NCBI RefSeq assembly: GCF_039523795.1 | Contig: NZ_BAAAFZ010000050.1 | Location: 26,071-90,070, forward strand | Direction: 5' to 3' | DNA from: Craurococcus roseus | GTDB taxonomy: Bacteria; Pseudomonadota; Alphaproteobacteria; Acetobacterales; Acetobacteraceae | DNA: 64,000 bases | Shown: positions 37,370-45,015 of the stretch, one piece after another | Layout: each line of letters starts with the position of its first letter | How positions within the stretch are numbered: position 1 is the stretch's first letter | Translations under genes and position numbers: made by a program | The notes under the pieces: generated by a model | Told to the model about the DNA's origin: nothing | What the model saw: the letters and a program-made list of their open reading frames with translations, nothing else | Databases searched by the model: none

Positions 37370-38032
37370 ATGGGCCTCAAGGCCGCGGTCATCCCGGTCA
37401 CGCCGTTCCAGCAGAACTGCGCGTTGCTGTGGGACGAGGACACCGGCAGGGGCGCCGTGGTGGACCCGGGCGGCGACGTGGACCGCATCATGGCCGCCGT
37501 CGGCGAAACGGGCGCGACCGTCGAGCGCATCCTGCTGACGCACGGCCACATGGACCACGCCGGCGGGGCCGCGGAGCTGCGCGACGCGCTCGCCGCCGGC
37601 CGGCCGACGGCGCCGCCGATCATCGGCCCGGACGAGCGCGACCGCTTCCTGTTGGAAGGCTTGGCCGAGCAGGCGGCGCGCTTCGGCATCGAGGGCGCCC
37701 GCGACGTGCTGCCGGACCGCTGGCTCTCCGAGGGCGACGAGGTGGAGGTCGCGGGCCTCCCGTTCTCGGTGCTGCACTGCCCCGGCCACACGCCCGGGCA
37801 CGTGGTGTTCGTGAACGCGGCGCTGCGGTTCGCGCTGGTGGGGGACGTGCTGTTCCAGGGCTCGGTCGGCCGCACCGACTTCCCCTACGGCGACGGGCCG
37901 GCGCTGATCTCTTCGATCCGGAGCAAGCTGCTGCCGCTCGGCGACGACATCGTGTTCCTTTGCGGCCACGGGCCCGGCTCGTCCTTCGGGCAGGAGCGGC
38001 TGCGCAATCCCTTCCTGCGCGCCGGCGGTTAG
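37370..38032 (+). CDS. MBL-fold metallo-hydrolase (glyoxalase II-like)
   Basis: A 220-residue metallo-beta-lactamase-fold protein. Metal ligands: LTHGHMDHAGGAAELR (HxHxDH), VLHCPGHTPGHVVFV, LVGDVLFQGSVGRTDFP and LCGHGPGSSFGQE. The GSVGRTDFPYGD segment and the compact length mark the YcbL/GloB-like subgroup, which hydrolyses thioesters such as S-lactoylglutathione. The start at 37370 follows AAAGGG. The stop overlaps by four bases the end of a convergent small gene. Confidence 0.87.
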   Translation: MGLKAAVIPVTPFQQNCALLWDEDTGRGAVVDPGGDVDRIMAAVGETGATVERILLTHGHMDHAGGAAELRDALAAGRPTAPPIIGPDERDRFLLEGLAEQAARFGIEGARDVLPDRWLSEGDEVEVAGLPFSVLHCPGHTPGHVVFVNAALRFALVGDVLFQGSVGRTDFPYGDGPALISSIRSKLLPLGDDIVFLCGHGPGSSFGQERLRNPFLRAGG

Positions 38033-38349
38033 CCTCCCGCGCCGTCGAACGCGGCGGCGGCGAAGCCGAGGACCAGCTTGCCAGAGCGCAGGAAGTGTTC
38101 AACGAAGGCCGCCGCCTCGCCGTCCGCGTCCCATCGCCCGAGGTCGGTCACGGCGCAGGGCAGCAGCACCGCGTCGTAGAGGTCGGGCTCCGCGCGGCCG
38201 ACCGGCATCCCGTCGCCATCGCGGGCCGAGACCACCTGTACCTCGGCTCCCGCGCCGCGCAGGAGCCGCACGGCCTCGCCCATCTCGCCGCGCCCCGGGC
38301 CGTCCAAGGCGAGGGCGGCGACGCAGCATTGCCCGAGGTCACGCAGCAC
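38029..38349 (-). CDS. Small protein with weak DJ-1/PfpI resemblance
   Basis: About 106 residues. The sequence VVSARDGDGMPVGRAEPDLYDAVLLP recalls the DJ-1/PfpI fold (the D-x-YDAVLLPGG strand), but the usual nucleophilic Cys elbow is replaced by LVLGFAAAAFDGAGG, so no PfpI chemistry is expected. The start is one of two adjacent GTG codons (38352 or 38349); AAGGAG seven bases upstream favours 38349. It overlaps the metallo-hydrolase gene by four bases at the stops. Function unknown. Confidence 0.5.
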   Translation of the reverse strand: MLRDLGQCCVAALALDGPGRGEMGEAVRLLRGAGAEVQVVSARDGDGMPVGRAEPDLYDAVLLPCAVTDLGRWDADGEAAAFVEHFLRSGKLVLGFAAAAFDGAGG

Positions 38350-38551
38350 CACGCTTCTCCTTGCGACAGCGCAAGGACATAGCCCGGCCACCGCCGGCGA
38401 TCCACAAGGCCCGGTCGCAACAAGCCGCGCGCGGATGCCGCGGCAGGCATCCCGGCCGCGCTTGACCCTCGCGCGGCGGCATCGGACGCTCCGCCGCAAC
38501 CACGCCGGGCGGGCCTCCGCGCCCGCACACGGCGCAAAGAGGGAGGCAACG

Positions 38552-39526
38552 ATGCCGGAATCGACGCGCCGCGCCGCGTTGGCGCTCGCCGCAGGCGCCG
38601 TCGCCGCCGGACGCCCCTCGCGCGCGCAAGGGAACTGGCCCGACCGCCCCGTCCGCCTCATCATAGGCTACCCCGCGGGCGGCCCCACCGACTTCGGCGG
38701 GCGCCTGTTGCAGGAACCGTTGCAGCAGCTCTGGGGCCAGCCGCTCGTCATCGAGAACCGCGCCGGCGCCAGCCAGATCATCGCCGCCGAGCTGGTCGCG
38801 AAATCGCCGCCCGACGGCTACACGCTGTTCCTGTGTGCCAGCACCCACACGAGCAACCCGGCGCTGCACGCGAAGCTGCCCTATGACACGCTGAACGACT
38901 TCACGCCCATCGTGCTGCTCTACAACTCGCCGACCGTTCTCTTCACCGGGGCGGACCAGCCCTACCGCACGGTGGCGGAGGTCGTGGCGGCGGCGAAGAA
39001 GCCGCCAGGGCTCACCCACGCCTCGTCGGGCGTCGGTGCGTCCGGGCACTTCGCGATGGAGCTGTTCCGGCGCAAGGCCGGGGTGGAGCTGACCAACGTG
39101 GCGTACCGGGGCGCGGCGCCCGCGCTCCAGGACGTGATCGGGGGCCGCATACCCATCACCTTCAGCACGCTCTCCGGCGCCATCGGCCTGGTGCGCGACG
39201 GCAAGCTCCGCCCCTTGGTCATCGCCGGACCGAACCGCTCGGAGGTGCTGCCTGGCGTGCCCACCTTGGCGGAACTCGGGCTAGAGATCCCGGACACCAG
39301 CCCATGGTACGGCTTCGTCGGCCCGGGCCGGATGCCCGACCCGATCGTGCGCCGGGTCGCCGCCGACGTGCAGGGGCTCCTGCGGCGGCCCGACATCGCC
39401 AAGCGCATCGTCGACCAGGGCGGGATCGTGGAAGGCGAGGGGCCGGAGGAATTCGCCGCACGCATGAAGCGCGAGGTCGCCTCGAATGCCGAGATCGCGC
39501 GGGCCGCCGGGATGCGCGTGGAGTGA
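38552..39526 (+). CDS. Tripartite tricarboxylate transporter receptor (TctC/Bug family)
   Basis: A 324-residue Bug receptor. Signal STRRAALALAAGAVAAGRPSRAQG has RR near the start and cleaves at about residue 25. Blocks: RPVRLIIGYPAGGPTDFGGRL, VIENRAGASQIIAAELVAKS, PPDGYTLFLCAST, LPYDTLNDFTPIVLLYNSP, THASSGVGASGHFAMELF and ELTNVAYRGAAPALQDVIGG. GGGAGGCAACG precedes the ATG. Stands alone between unrelated genes; ligand unknown. Confidence 0.9.
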   Translation: MPESTRRAALALAAGAVAAGRPSRAQGNWPDRPVRLIIGYPAGGPTDFGGRLLQEPLQQLWGQPLVIENRAGASQIIAAELVAKSPPDGYTLFLCASTHTSNPALHAKLPYDTLNDFTPIVLLYNSPTVLFTGADQPYRTVAEVVAAAKKPPGLTHASSGVGASGHFAMELFRRKAGVELTNVAYRGAAPALQDVIGGRIPITFSTLSGAIGLVRDGKLRPLVIAGPNRSEVLPGVPTLAELGLEIPDTSPWYGFVGPGRMPDPIVRRVAADVQGLLRRPDIAKRIVDQGGIVEGEGPEEFAARMKREVASNAEIARAAGMRVE

Positions 39527-39583
39527 GGGCTGTCCCGCCGCCCCCGGCCGGCTGGCCAGGAGCAGCGGATCGAGCGGGTGTCC

Positions 39584-40996
39584 TCACACCACCCGGACGT
39601 TGGAGAACTGCCAGGGATCGGACTCGTCCAACTCCTCCGGGAACGGGAAGTTCCGGTCCTGGAGGGGCGTCCAGTCGGAGTACACGCCGACCACCTCGCC
39701 CAGGTAGGGGCGCATGATCTCCATGCAGCGGGCGTGGTCGATCTGGTCCGCCTCCAGGATGCCCGCACGCGGGTTCTCCATGGCCCAGACCAGCCCGGCC
39801 AGCACCGCCGCCGTCACTTGCAGGCTGGTGGCGTTGTTGTGCGGGACCAGCTCGCGCGCCTGCTCGATGGAAAGCCGCGAGCCGTACCAGTAGGCGCCCT
39901 TGGCGTGGCCCATCAGCAGCACGCCCAGCTCGTCCAAGCCGGAGGTGATCTCGTCCATCATCAGGCGCTGGCGGGATTGCATCTGCCAGTTCTTGCCCGC
40001 CAGCTCGTGGACGGAGAGCACCGCGTCGTCGCACGGATGGTAGGCGTAATGCACGGTCGGCCGGTAGCGCACGGAGCCGTCCTCGCCTTTCGCCGTGAAG
40101 TAGTCGGCGATCGAGATCGACTCGTTGTGCGTCACCAGGAAGGCGTGCATCGGCCCCTCCAACGGCGTCCAGCTCCGCACGCGCGTCCCCGCGCCGGGCC
40201 GCAGCAGGTAGATGGCCGCGTCGCAGCCGAACTCGTGCCTGTGCCCGTCGGCGGGGATGACCTTCTCGTGCGTGCCCCAGCCCAGCTCCGCCGGCTGGCG
40301 GCCCTCGCCCACGAAGCCGTCGATGGACCAGGTGTTGACGAACTCGCCCACCTCCTTCGGCCGGTGCTGCGCCACCTGGGTGTCGCGCTCGGCGACGTGG
40401 ATGGCCTTGACGCCCGCCTTCTCGGCCAGCGCCGCCCAGCCCTCGCGGTCGGCCGGCACGGCTTCGCCGAGGCCGGTGTCGCGGGCGATGTCGAGCAGCG
40501 CCTCCTTCACCAGATGCGAGACGAGGCCGGGGTTGGCGCCGTGGGTCAGCACCGCCGTCGGGCCGTTCGGGTGCTTGCGGGCGACCGCCAGCGCGCTCTC
40601 CCGCAGCGCGTAGTTGGAACGCTGCGAGGGCGTCAGCGACGGGTCGGTGTAGCCGCCGGGCCAGGGCTCGATGCAGGTGTCGAGGTAGAGCGCGCCGATC
40701 TCCTGGCACAGCTCGATCAGCGCCACGGAGGACACGTCCACCGAGAGGTTGAGCAGGAAGTCGTCGCGGTCTAGCAGGGGGACCAGCAGGTCGCGGAGGT
40801 TGTCGCGGGTCGCCGGCTCCTCGATGAAGCGCACGCCGTACTCCGCCGCCACGTCGCGGCCGCGCGCGTCGGCGGTCACGACCGTGATGCGGTCCTTCGG
40901 CATGCCGATGTGCCGCAGGATCAGGGGCAGCACGCCTTGGCCGATGCTGCCGCAGCCGAGCATCACCAAGCGGCCGGGAAAGGAAACGTGCTTCAT
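39584..40996 (-). CDS. hss: Homospermidine synthase
   Basis: A 470-residue NAD-dependent enzyme that joins two putrescines (or spermidine and putrescine) into homospermidine. The Rossmann start is RLVMLGCGSIGQGVLPLILRH, then TVVTADARGRDV, FLLNLSVDVSS, YLDTCIEPWPGGYTDPSL, VLTHGANPGLVSHLVKEALL and HRHEFGCDAAIYLLRPG, all matching the saccharopine-dehydrogenase-like Hss family. Length is full. GGAGG stands eight bases before the ATG. It follows ornithine decarboxylase by 17 bases, giving a two-step route from ornithine to homospermidine, the main polyamine of many alphaproteobacteria. Confidence 0.93.
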   Translation of the reverse strand: MKHVSFPGRLVMLGCGSIGQGVLPLILRHIGMPKDRITVVTADARGRDVAAEYGVRFIEEPATRDNLRDLLVPLLDRDDFLLNLSVDVSSVALIELCQEIGALYLDTCIEPWPGGYTDPSLTPSQRSNYALRESALAVARKHPNGPTAVLTHGANPGLVSHLVKEALLDIARDTGLGEAVPADREGWAALAEKAGVKAIHVAERDTQVAQHRPKEVGEFVNTWSIDGFVGEGRQPAELGWGTHEKVIPADGHRHEFGCDAAIYLLRPGAGTRVRSWTPLEGPMHAFLVTHNESISIADYFTAKGEDGSVRYRPTVHYAYHPCDDAVLSVHELAGKNWQMQSRQRLMMDEITSGLDELGVLLMGHAKGAYWYGSRLSIEQARELVPHNNATSLQVTAAVLAGLVWAMENPRAGILEADQIDHARCMEIMRPYLGEVVGVYSDWTPLQDRNFPFPEELDESDPWQFSNVRVV

Positions 40997-41013
40997 CGGT
41001 GGAACCTCCAGTC

Positions 41014-42252
41014 TCAAGCGGCCAGGGCGGCCGGGTCTTCCGTGTCGATCATCGGCCGGTCGCGCACTTCGACGATGCGGGCGCGGTCGAAGCCGTTGAA
41101 GCCGGTGCGCAGGCAGGCGCCGTAGGCGCCGAGCTGGCCGATCTCGATCCAATCCCCCTCCCGGACGTCCTCCGGCAGGGGGAAGGGGCCGCGCATCCGG
41201 TCGGCGCTGTCGCAGGTCGGGCCGAACAGCGCAAATTCCCGCAGCACGGGTGAGGGCGCGGGGCCGTCCGGCCGGATGAGCCGCACCGGGAACACGAAGC
41301 CCGGCAGGCCGGCATCCGAGAGCGCGCCGTACACCCCGTCGTTCACGTAGAGCGCGCCGTCGCGGCGGCCTTGCACCTGCACCACCACCGATCCGCCGGC
41401 GGCAACCAGCGCGCGCCCGGGCTCGGCCCAGAGCGCGGTGCCTTCCGGCAGGCCGAGCGCCTCGAACCCCGCCTCGATCTCGGCGAAGAAGGCGCCGAGC
41501 GCCGGCGGCTCCACGCCGGGGTAGGCGACCGGGAAGCCGCCGCCCACGTCCACGATGTCCACCGGCACGCCGGCCTCGCGGACGACCTCGCCCACCAAGG
41601 CGAGCGCGCGCCGCCACGCCAGGGGCTCCAGGCATTGCGAACCGACGTGGAACGAAACACCGAGCCGCGCCGCGTGCGGACGCGTTGCGCGCAGCAGCGC
41701 CGCCGCCTCGGCGGGCTGGGCGCCGAACTTGCCGGACAGGTCGTACACCGCCTCGCCCTTCGGCAGCGCGAGCCGCACCACGAGGCCGAGCCCCTCGGCA
41801 GCGCCGGCGCCCGTCTCCGCCAAGATCTTCGCCAGCTCCTCCGCGCTGTCGAGCACGAAGTCCTTCACGCCGTGCAGCGCCAAAGCCTCGCGGATGGCCG
41901 AGCGGGCCTTCACCGGGTGCATGAAGTGGATGCCGGCCTCCGGGAACATGGAGCGGACCAGCGACACTTCGGCCGCCGAAGCGCAGTCGAAGCGGCGCAC
42001 GCCGCCCTCCCACAGCGCGCGCAGCACGGCGGGCTCCGGGTTGCACTTCACGGCGTACAGGGTCTCGCCCGGGAAGCCGGACACGAAGAACCGCGCGGCG
42101 GCGGCGATGGCGGCCGGGCGCAGGCAGTGCATCGGCTCCTCCGGCCGCTCCACGGCGACCAGCGCATCCACGGTCGGCATGACGCGGGCGGCGTCGCCGA
42201 GGTCGCGGCGGCGGAGCGGGGACACGGCGGTGCGGGAACGCAACAGGCTCAT
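41014..42252 (-). CDS. Ornithine decarboxylase (fold III, PLP-dependent)
   Basis: A 412-residue alanine-racemase-fold decarboxylase making putrescine. The PLP lysine is in ETLYAVKCNPEP (K69), with FDCASAAEVSLV, SFHVGSQCLEPL (the HVGSQ block) and VDVGGGFPVAYPG. The cross-subunit catalytic Cys lies in FGPTCDSADRM; the CDSAD variant replaces the more usual CDGLD, so lysine or dual ornithine/lysine activity is possible. The ATG at 42252 is chosen; family N-terminal sequence (AARVMPTVDALVAVERPEEP) follows. Co-transcribed with hss; a long leader with two hairpins precedes it. Confidence 0.9.
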   Translation of the reverse strand: MSLLRSRTAVSPLRRRDLGDAARVMPTVDALVAVERPEEPMHCLRPAAIAAAARFFVSGFPGETLYAVKCNPEPAVLRALWEGGVRRFDCASAAEVSLVRSMFPEAGIHFMHPVKARSAIREALALHGVKDFVLDSAEELAKILAETGAGAAEGLGLVVRLALPKGEAVYDLSGKFGAQPAEAAALLRATRPHAARLGVSFHVGSQCLEPLAWRRALALVGEVVREAGVPVDIVDVGGGFPVAYPGVEPPALGAFFAEIEAGFEALGLPEGTALWAEPGRALVAAGGSVVVQVQGRRDGALYVNDGVYGALSDAGLPGFVFPVRLIRPDGPAPSPVLREFALFGPTCDSADRMRGPFPLPEDVREGDWIEIGQLGAYGACLRTGFNGFDRARIVEVRDRPMIDTEDPAALAA

Positions 42253-42307
42253 GGGACGGCACCTCGCGGCAAGGCGAGTGCGCGCAGGGCGGCGCGCGGC
42301 AACGGGC

Positions 42308-42368
42308 GGAAGGGGAGAACCGGGTGGACCCGGCGTCCTCAGGCGATGCTGGGTGTTCGCGCCCCAGC
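42308..42368 (-). promoter_or_regulatory. Two-hairpin leader of the ornithine decarboxylase gene, candidate attenuator or speF-type element
   Basis: On the minus strand the mRNA leader first forms GCUGGG...CCCAGC (42368-42348, nine-base loop). Then comes a tight hairpin, CCGGGTCCACCCGG (42333-42320), followed by the pyrimidine stretch TTCTCCCCTTCC. The second resembles a weak intrinsic terminator some 70 bases before the start codon. Alphaproteobacterial ornithine decarboxylase genes are known to carry the speF leader RNA; whether this is one I could not establish. The remaining 42369-42654 has no supported gene; it holds an AT-rich patch near 42540-42610. Confidence 0.4.
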
Positions 42369-42612
42369 GGACCGTGAAAGCAACATAGGCAATCCCTTGC
42401 GACCCCGGTCCCGGGCTTGGCGCCCGCAGCCGGCATGGACGAAAAGGACGCGTCCCGTCGTTGCTGTGCCCTTGGAGGATGGTCCGCAGGGCTCGCGGCA
42501 CGTGCGCTGGCGTCAACGCAACCCGTTCCGGTGTCGCGCGACCGGAGAAATAGGGGGTAACGGCCGCGAATGCTAGAGAATTTTTGCGTCGGGCCGCAAA
42601 TTTCCGGAGAAG

Positions 42613-42639
42613 CCGCCCGTAAGGGTCAGGGACGGGCGG
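42613..42639. repeat. 8-bp inverted repeat downstream of the agmatinase gene
   Basis: CCGCCCGT at 42613-42620 and ACGGGCGG at 42632-42639 form a perfect stem with an 11-base loop, 15 bases past the agmatinase stop. On the minus strand (agmatinase direction) it is not followed by a T-run, so a terminator role is only possible. Confidence 0.35.
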
Positions 42640-42654
42640 AAAATAGCCGGCCCG

Positions 42655-43557
42655 TTAGCCGCCCTCCGCCCCGAGCAGCGCTAGGTACTCCCAAGCGACG
42701 GTGGCCGCCGCCAGCGAGGTGATCTCCGCCACGTCGTGCGCCGGCGCCACCTCCACGACGTCCATCCCGGCAAACCGGACGCCGCCGAGCCGCCGGAGGA
42801 TGGCCTGCACCTGCCAAGTGGCGAACCCGCCCACCTCCGGCGTGCCGGTTCCGGGCGCGAAGGCGGGGTCCAGCGCGTCGATGTCGAAAGAGAGGTAGGC
42901 CGGGCCGCCGCCCAGCACCGCCCGCACCCGCTCCGCCACCGCCGCCGGGCCGGTCTCCAGCGCCTCCTGCGCCGCGATGATCGTGACGCCGCGCGCCAGC
43001 GTCCAATCCCGCACGTCGCGGCCCATGGGCGAGCGGATGCCGACCTGCACCATCCGCCGCGGGTCCACCAAGCCCTCGTCGAGCGCGTGGTAGAAGACAG
43101 AGCCGTGCGCGAGGCGCTGGCCGAAATTCTCCGGCCAGGTGTCCAGGTGGGAGTCGAACTGCACCAGCCCGAGCGGCTCGCCGACGCGCTTCCGCAGCGC
43201 GCGCAGCAAGGGCAGGGTGACGCCGTGCTCGCCGCCCAACGCGACCAAGTGCTTGAGCGGCGCCGCCTGCGCCTCGATGGCCGCGAGGCTCGCCGCGAGA
43301 TCGCCGAGCACGATGGCGAAGTCGCCCGCGTCGGCGATGTCCATGGTCGCCGCCGGCTCCACCCAATGGTGCGGGTGCGCGCCGTCCACCAGCATCCGGC
43401 TGGCGCGGCGGATGGCGGAAGGGCCGTCGCGGGCGCCGGCGCGGTTGGTGGTGCCGATGTCGAGCGGGATGCCGGCGATCGTGAAGGCGGCGCCGGGGTC
43501 GCGGCGCTCGATGCCGAGGAAGCCCGGCGGCGTGGCGAAGGTGGGGATCAGGGCCAA
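42655..43557 (-). CDS. speB: Agmatinase / arginase-family ureohydrolase
   Basis: A 300-residue binuclear manganese hydrolase, most likely converting agmatine to putrescine and urea. Metal ligands are visible in LVALGGEHGVTLPLLRAL (His), LVQFDSHLDTWPENFG (Asp, His, Asp) and YLSFDIDALDPAFAPGTGTP (two Asp). GGEHG replaces the usual GGDHS, a tolerated variant. It starts with TTG at 43557, just after the NIPSNAP gene stop; GAGGG lies upstream. Together with the decarboxylase/hss pair it supplies putrescine, and its urea product fits with the urea economy suggested by urtABCDE. Guanidinobutyrase or another ureohydrolase is possible. Confidence 0.85.
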   Translation of the reverse strand: MALIPTFATPPGFLGIERRDPGAAFTIAGIPLDIGTTNRAGARDGPSAIRRASRMLVDGAHPHHWVEPAATMDIADAGDFAIVLGDLAASLAAIEAQAAPLKHLVALGGEHGVTLPLLRALRKRVGEPLGLVQFDSHLDTWPENFGQRLAHGSVFYHALDEGLVDPRRMVQVGIRSPMGRDVRDWTLARGVTIIAAQEALETGPAAVAERVRAVLGGGPAYLSFDIDALDPAFAPGTGTPEVGGFATWQVQAILRRLGGVRFAGMDVVEVAPAHDVAEITSLAAATVAWEYLALLGAEGG

Positions 43558-43570
43558 GCGGCGACCGCCC

Positions 43571-43897
43571 TCAACGCACGGAGGAGAAGGCGGTCGGCAC
43601 CAGCATCTGGTTGCTGACGTTGGCGACGATCTGCCCGTCCTTCTCCGTCTCGGCGCGCTTCTCCAACCACTCGGGATCGGTGGCGAAGGCGTTCCACGTC
43701 TTCTCCCGCTCGGCGAGCGACTCCCATTCGAGCAGGTAGTAGAGGTCCTGGTTCGACTCGCCGATCGCCACCGTCCAGAAACCGGCCTGGCGGATGCCGT
43801 GCTTCTCCCAAAGCTTGAGGGTGATGGTCTCGAAACGCTTCAGCAGCGCCGGCAGACGGCCAGGGACGCAACGGTAGACGCGAAGCTCGTGGATCAT
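43571..43897 (-). CDS. NIPSNAP-family protein
   Basis: A 108-residue ferredoxin-like alpha/beta barrel protein. MIHELRVYRCVPGRLPALLKRFE, LWEKHGIRQAGFWTVAIG and LYYLLEWESLAEREKTWNAF are characteristic of NIPSNAP domains. Bacterial members are cytoplasmic and mostly of unknown function, often near catabolic enzymes. AGGAG lies nine bases before the ATG. Its stop is 13 bases before the agmatinase TTG, so the two are probably co-transcribed. Confidence 0.88.
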   Translation of the reverse strand: MIHELRVYRCVPGRLPALLKRFETITLKLWEKHGIRQAGFWTVAIGESNQDLYYLLEWESLAEREKTWNAFATDPEWLEKRAETEKDGQIVANVSNQMLVPTAFSSVR

Positions 43898-44028
43898 GCC
43901 GGCGGGCTCCTCCTCGTGGCACCGGATGCTAGCCCGGCTCGCCTGCGTTGCGGAAGCCGAGCGCCAATGGAAAGTCGTGGGCGAAACGGGCAGGATGCGC
44001 GCCGCGACCCCTCTGGAGACCGCTCCCG

Positions 44029-45009
44029 ATGCGCTTCGACCGCCGCGGCCTGATGCTCGGAACCTTGGCGGCCACCGCCGTCTCGCCCGGCCCGTCGCCG
44101 GCGCAAGGGGTGCCGCCTGACCGGCCGGTGACGCTGGTGGTGCCCTTCCCGCCGGGCGGCTCGGTGGACGGCGTGGCGCGCATCCTGGCGCAGGAGCTGG
44201 GCGAGCAGACCGGCGGCACCTTCGTGGTGGAGAACCGGGCCGGCGGCGCCGGCGGCGCGGTGGGCTCGGCGTCGGTGGTGCGGGCGCGGCCGGACGGCGC
44301 GACCCTGCTGTTCAACGCCTCCATCCACGTCGTCGTGCCGATGATCAACCGGAACGTCACCTTCGACGTGGTGAACGACTTTTCCCACATCTCCCTGGTG
44401 GCGGACGGGCCGCTGATCGTCAGCACGCACCCGTCCGTGCCGGCCCGCACCCTCGGCGAATTCTTCGCCTTGGCGAAGAAGGAGCCCGAGAAGTACGCTT
44501 TCGCCACCACCGGCCTCGGTTCCGCCGGGCACCTCTGCGTCGAGCAGCTCAAGATGCGGGCGGGCGTGGCGCGGGAGGTGGTGGCCTATCGCGGCGGCGG
44601 CCCCGCTCTGGCCGACCTCGCGGCCGGCAACATCCACCTGCTCGCCGACCCCATGCTTTCCTCCCTGCCGCTGGTGAAGGCCGGCCGCATCAAGGCGCTG
44701 GCGGTCACGACGCGGGAACGCACGCCGCTCGCGCCCGAGATCCCGACGGTCGCCGAGAGCGGCATGGAGCCGCTGGAGATGGTGTCCTGGTACGGCCTTT
44801 GGGGCCCGAAGGACATGGAGCCGGCGCTGGTGCGGGAGCTGGCGCGGCGCGTCGGCGTCGTCACCGCCTCGGCCAAGTTCCGCGAGCGGCTGGAGCAGCT
44901 CGGCTTCGTGCCGCGCTCCACGACGCCGGAAGGGCTGCGCGCCTTCGTGGAGAAGGAGATCGCGCAGTACAAGCCGATCGTGGAGGCGGCGAAGATCCGG
45001 GTGGAATAG
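44029..45009 (+). CDS. Tripartite tricarboxylate transporter receptor (TctC/Bug family)
   Basis: A 326-residue Bug receptor. The signal DRRGLMLGTLAATAVSPG has the RR of a Tat-type leader. Family blocks: RPVTLVVPFPPGGSVDGVAR, FVVENRAGGAGGAVGSASV, RPDGATLLFNAS, VTFDVVNDFSHISLV, YAFATTGLGSAGHLCVEQL and VVAYRGGGPALADLAAG. The ATG at 44029 begins the signal directly; GGAGACC lies upstream. It ends six bases before a convergent CoA transferase, and such receptor/CoA-transferase neighbours are common in Acetobacteraceae and Burkholderiales organic-acid loci. Confidence 0.9.
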   Translation: MRFDRRGLMLGTLAATAVSPGPSPAQGVPPDRPVTLVVPFPPGGSVDGVARILAQELGEQTGGTFVVENRAGGAGGAVGSASVVRARPDGATLLFNASIHVVVPMINRNVTFDVVNDFSHISLVADGPLIVSTHPSVPARTLGEFFALAKKEPEKYAFATTGLGSAGHLCVEQLKMRAGVAREVVAYRGGGPALADLAAGNIHLLADPMLSSLPLVKAGRIKALAVTTRERTPLAPEIPTVAESGMEPLEMVSWYGLWGPKDMEPALVRELARRVGVVTASAKFRERLEQLGFVPRSTTPEGLRAFVEKEIAQYKPIVEAAKIRVE

Positions 45010-45015
45010 CGCGCC

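Noticed and set aside
39584..42436. A 950-residue fusion of decarboxylase and homospermidine synthase frames
   Set aside because: The upstream part is an off-frame shadow of the decarboxylase gene; the real synthase starts at 40996 with its own ribosome site.
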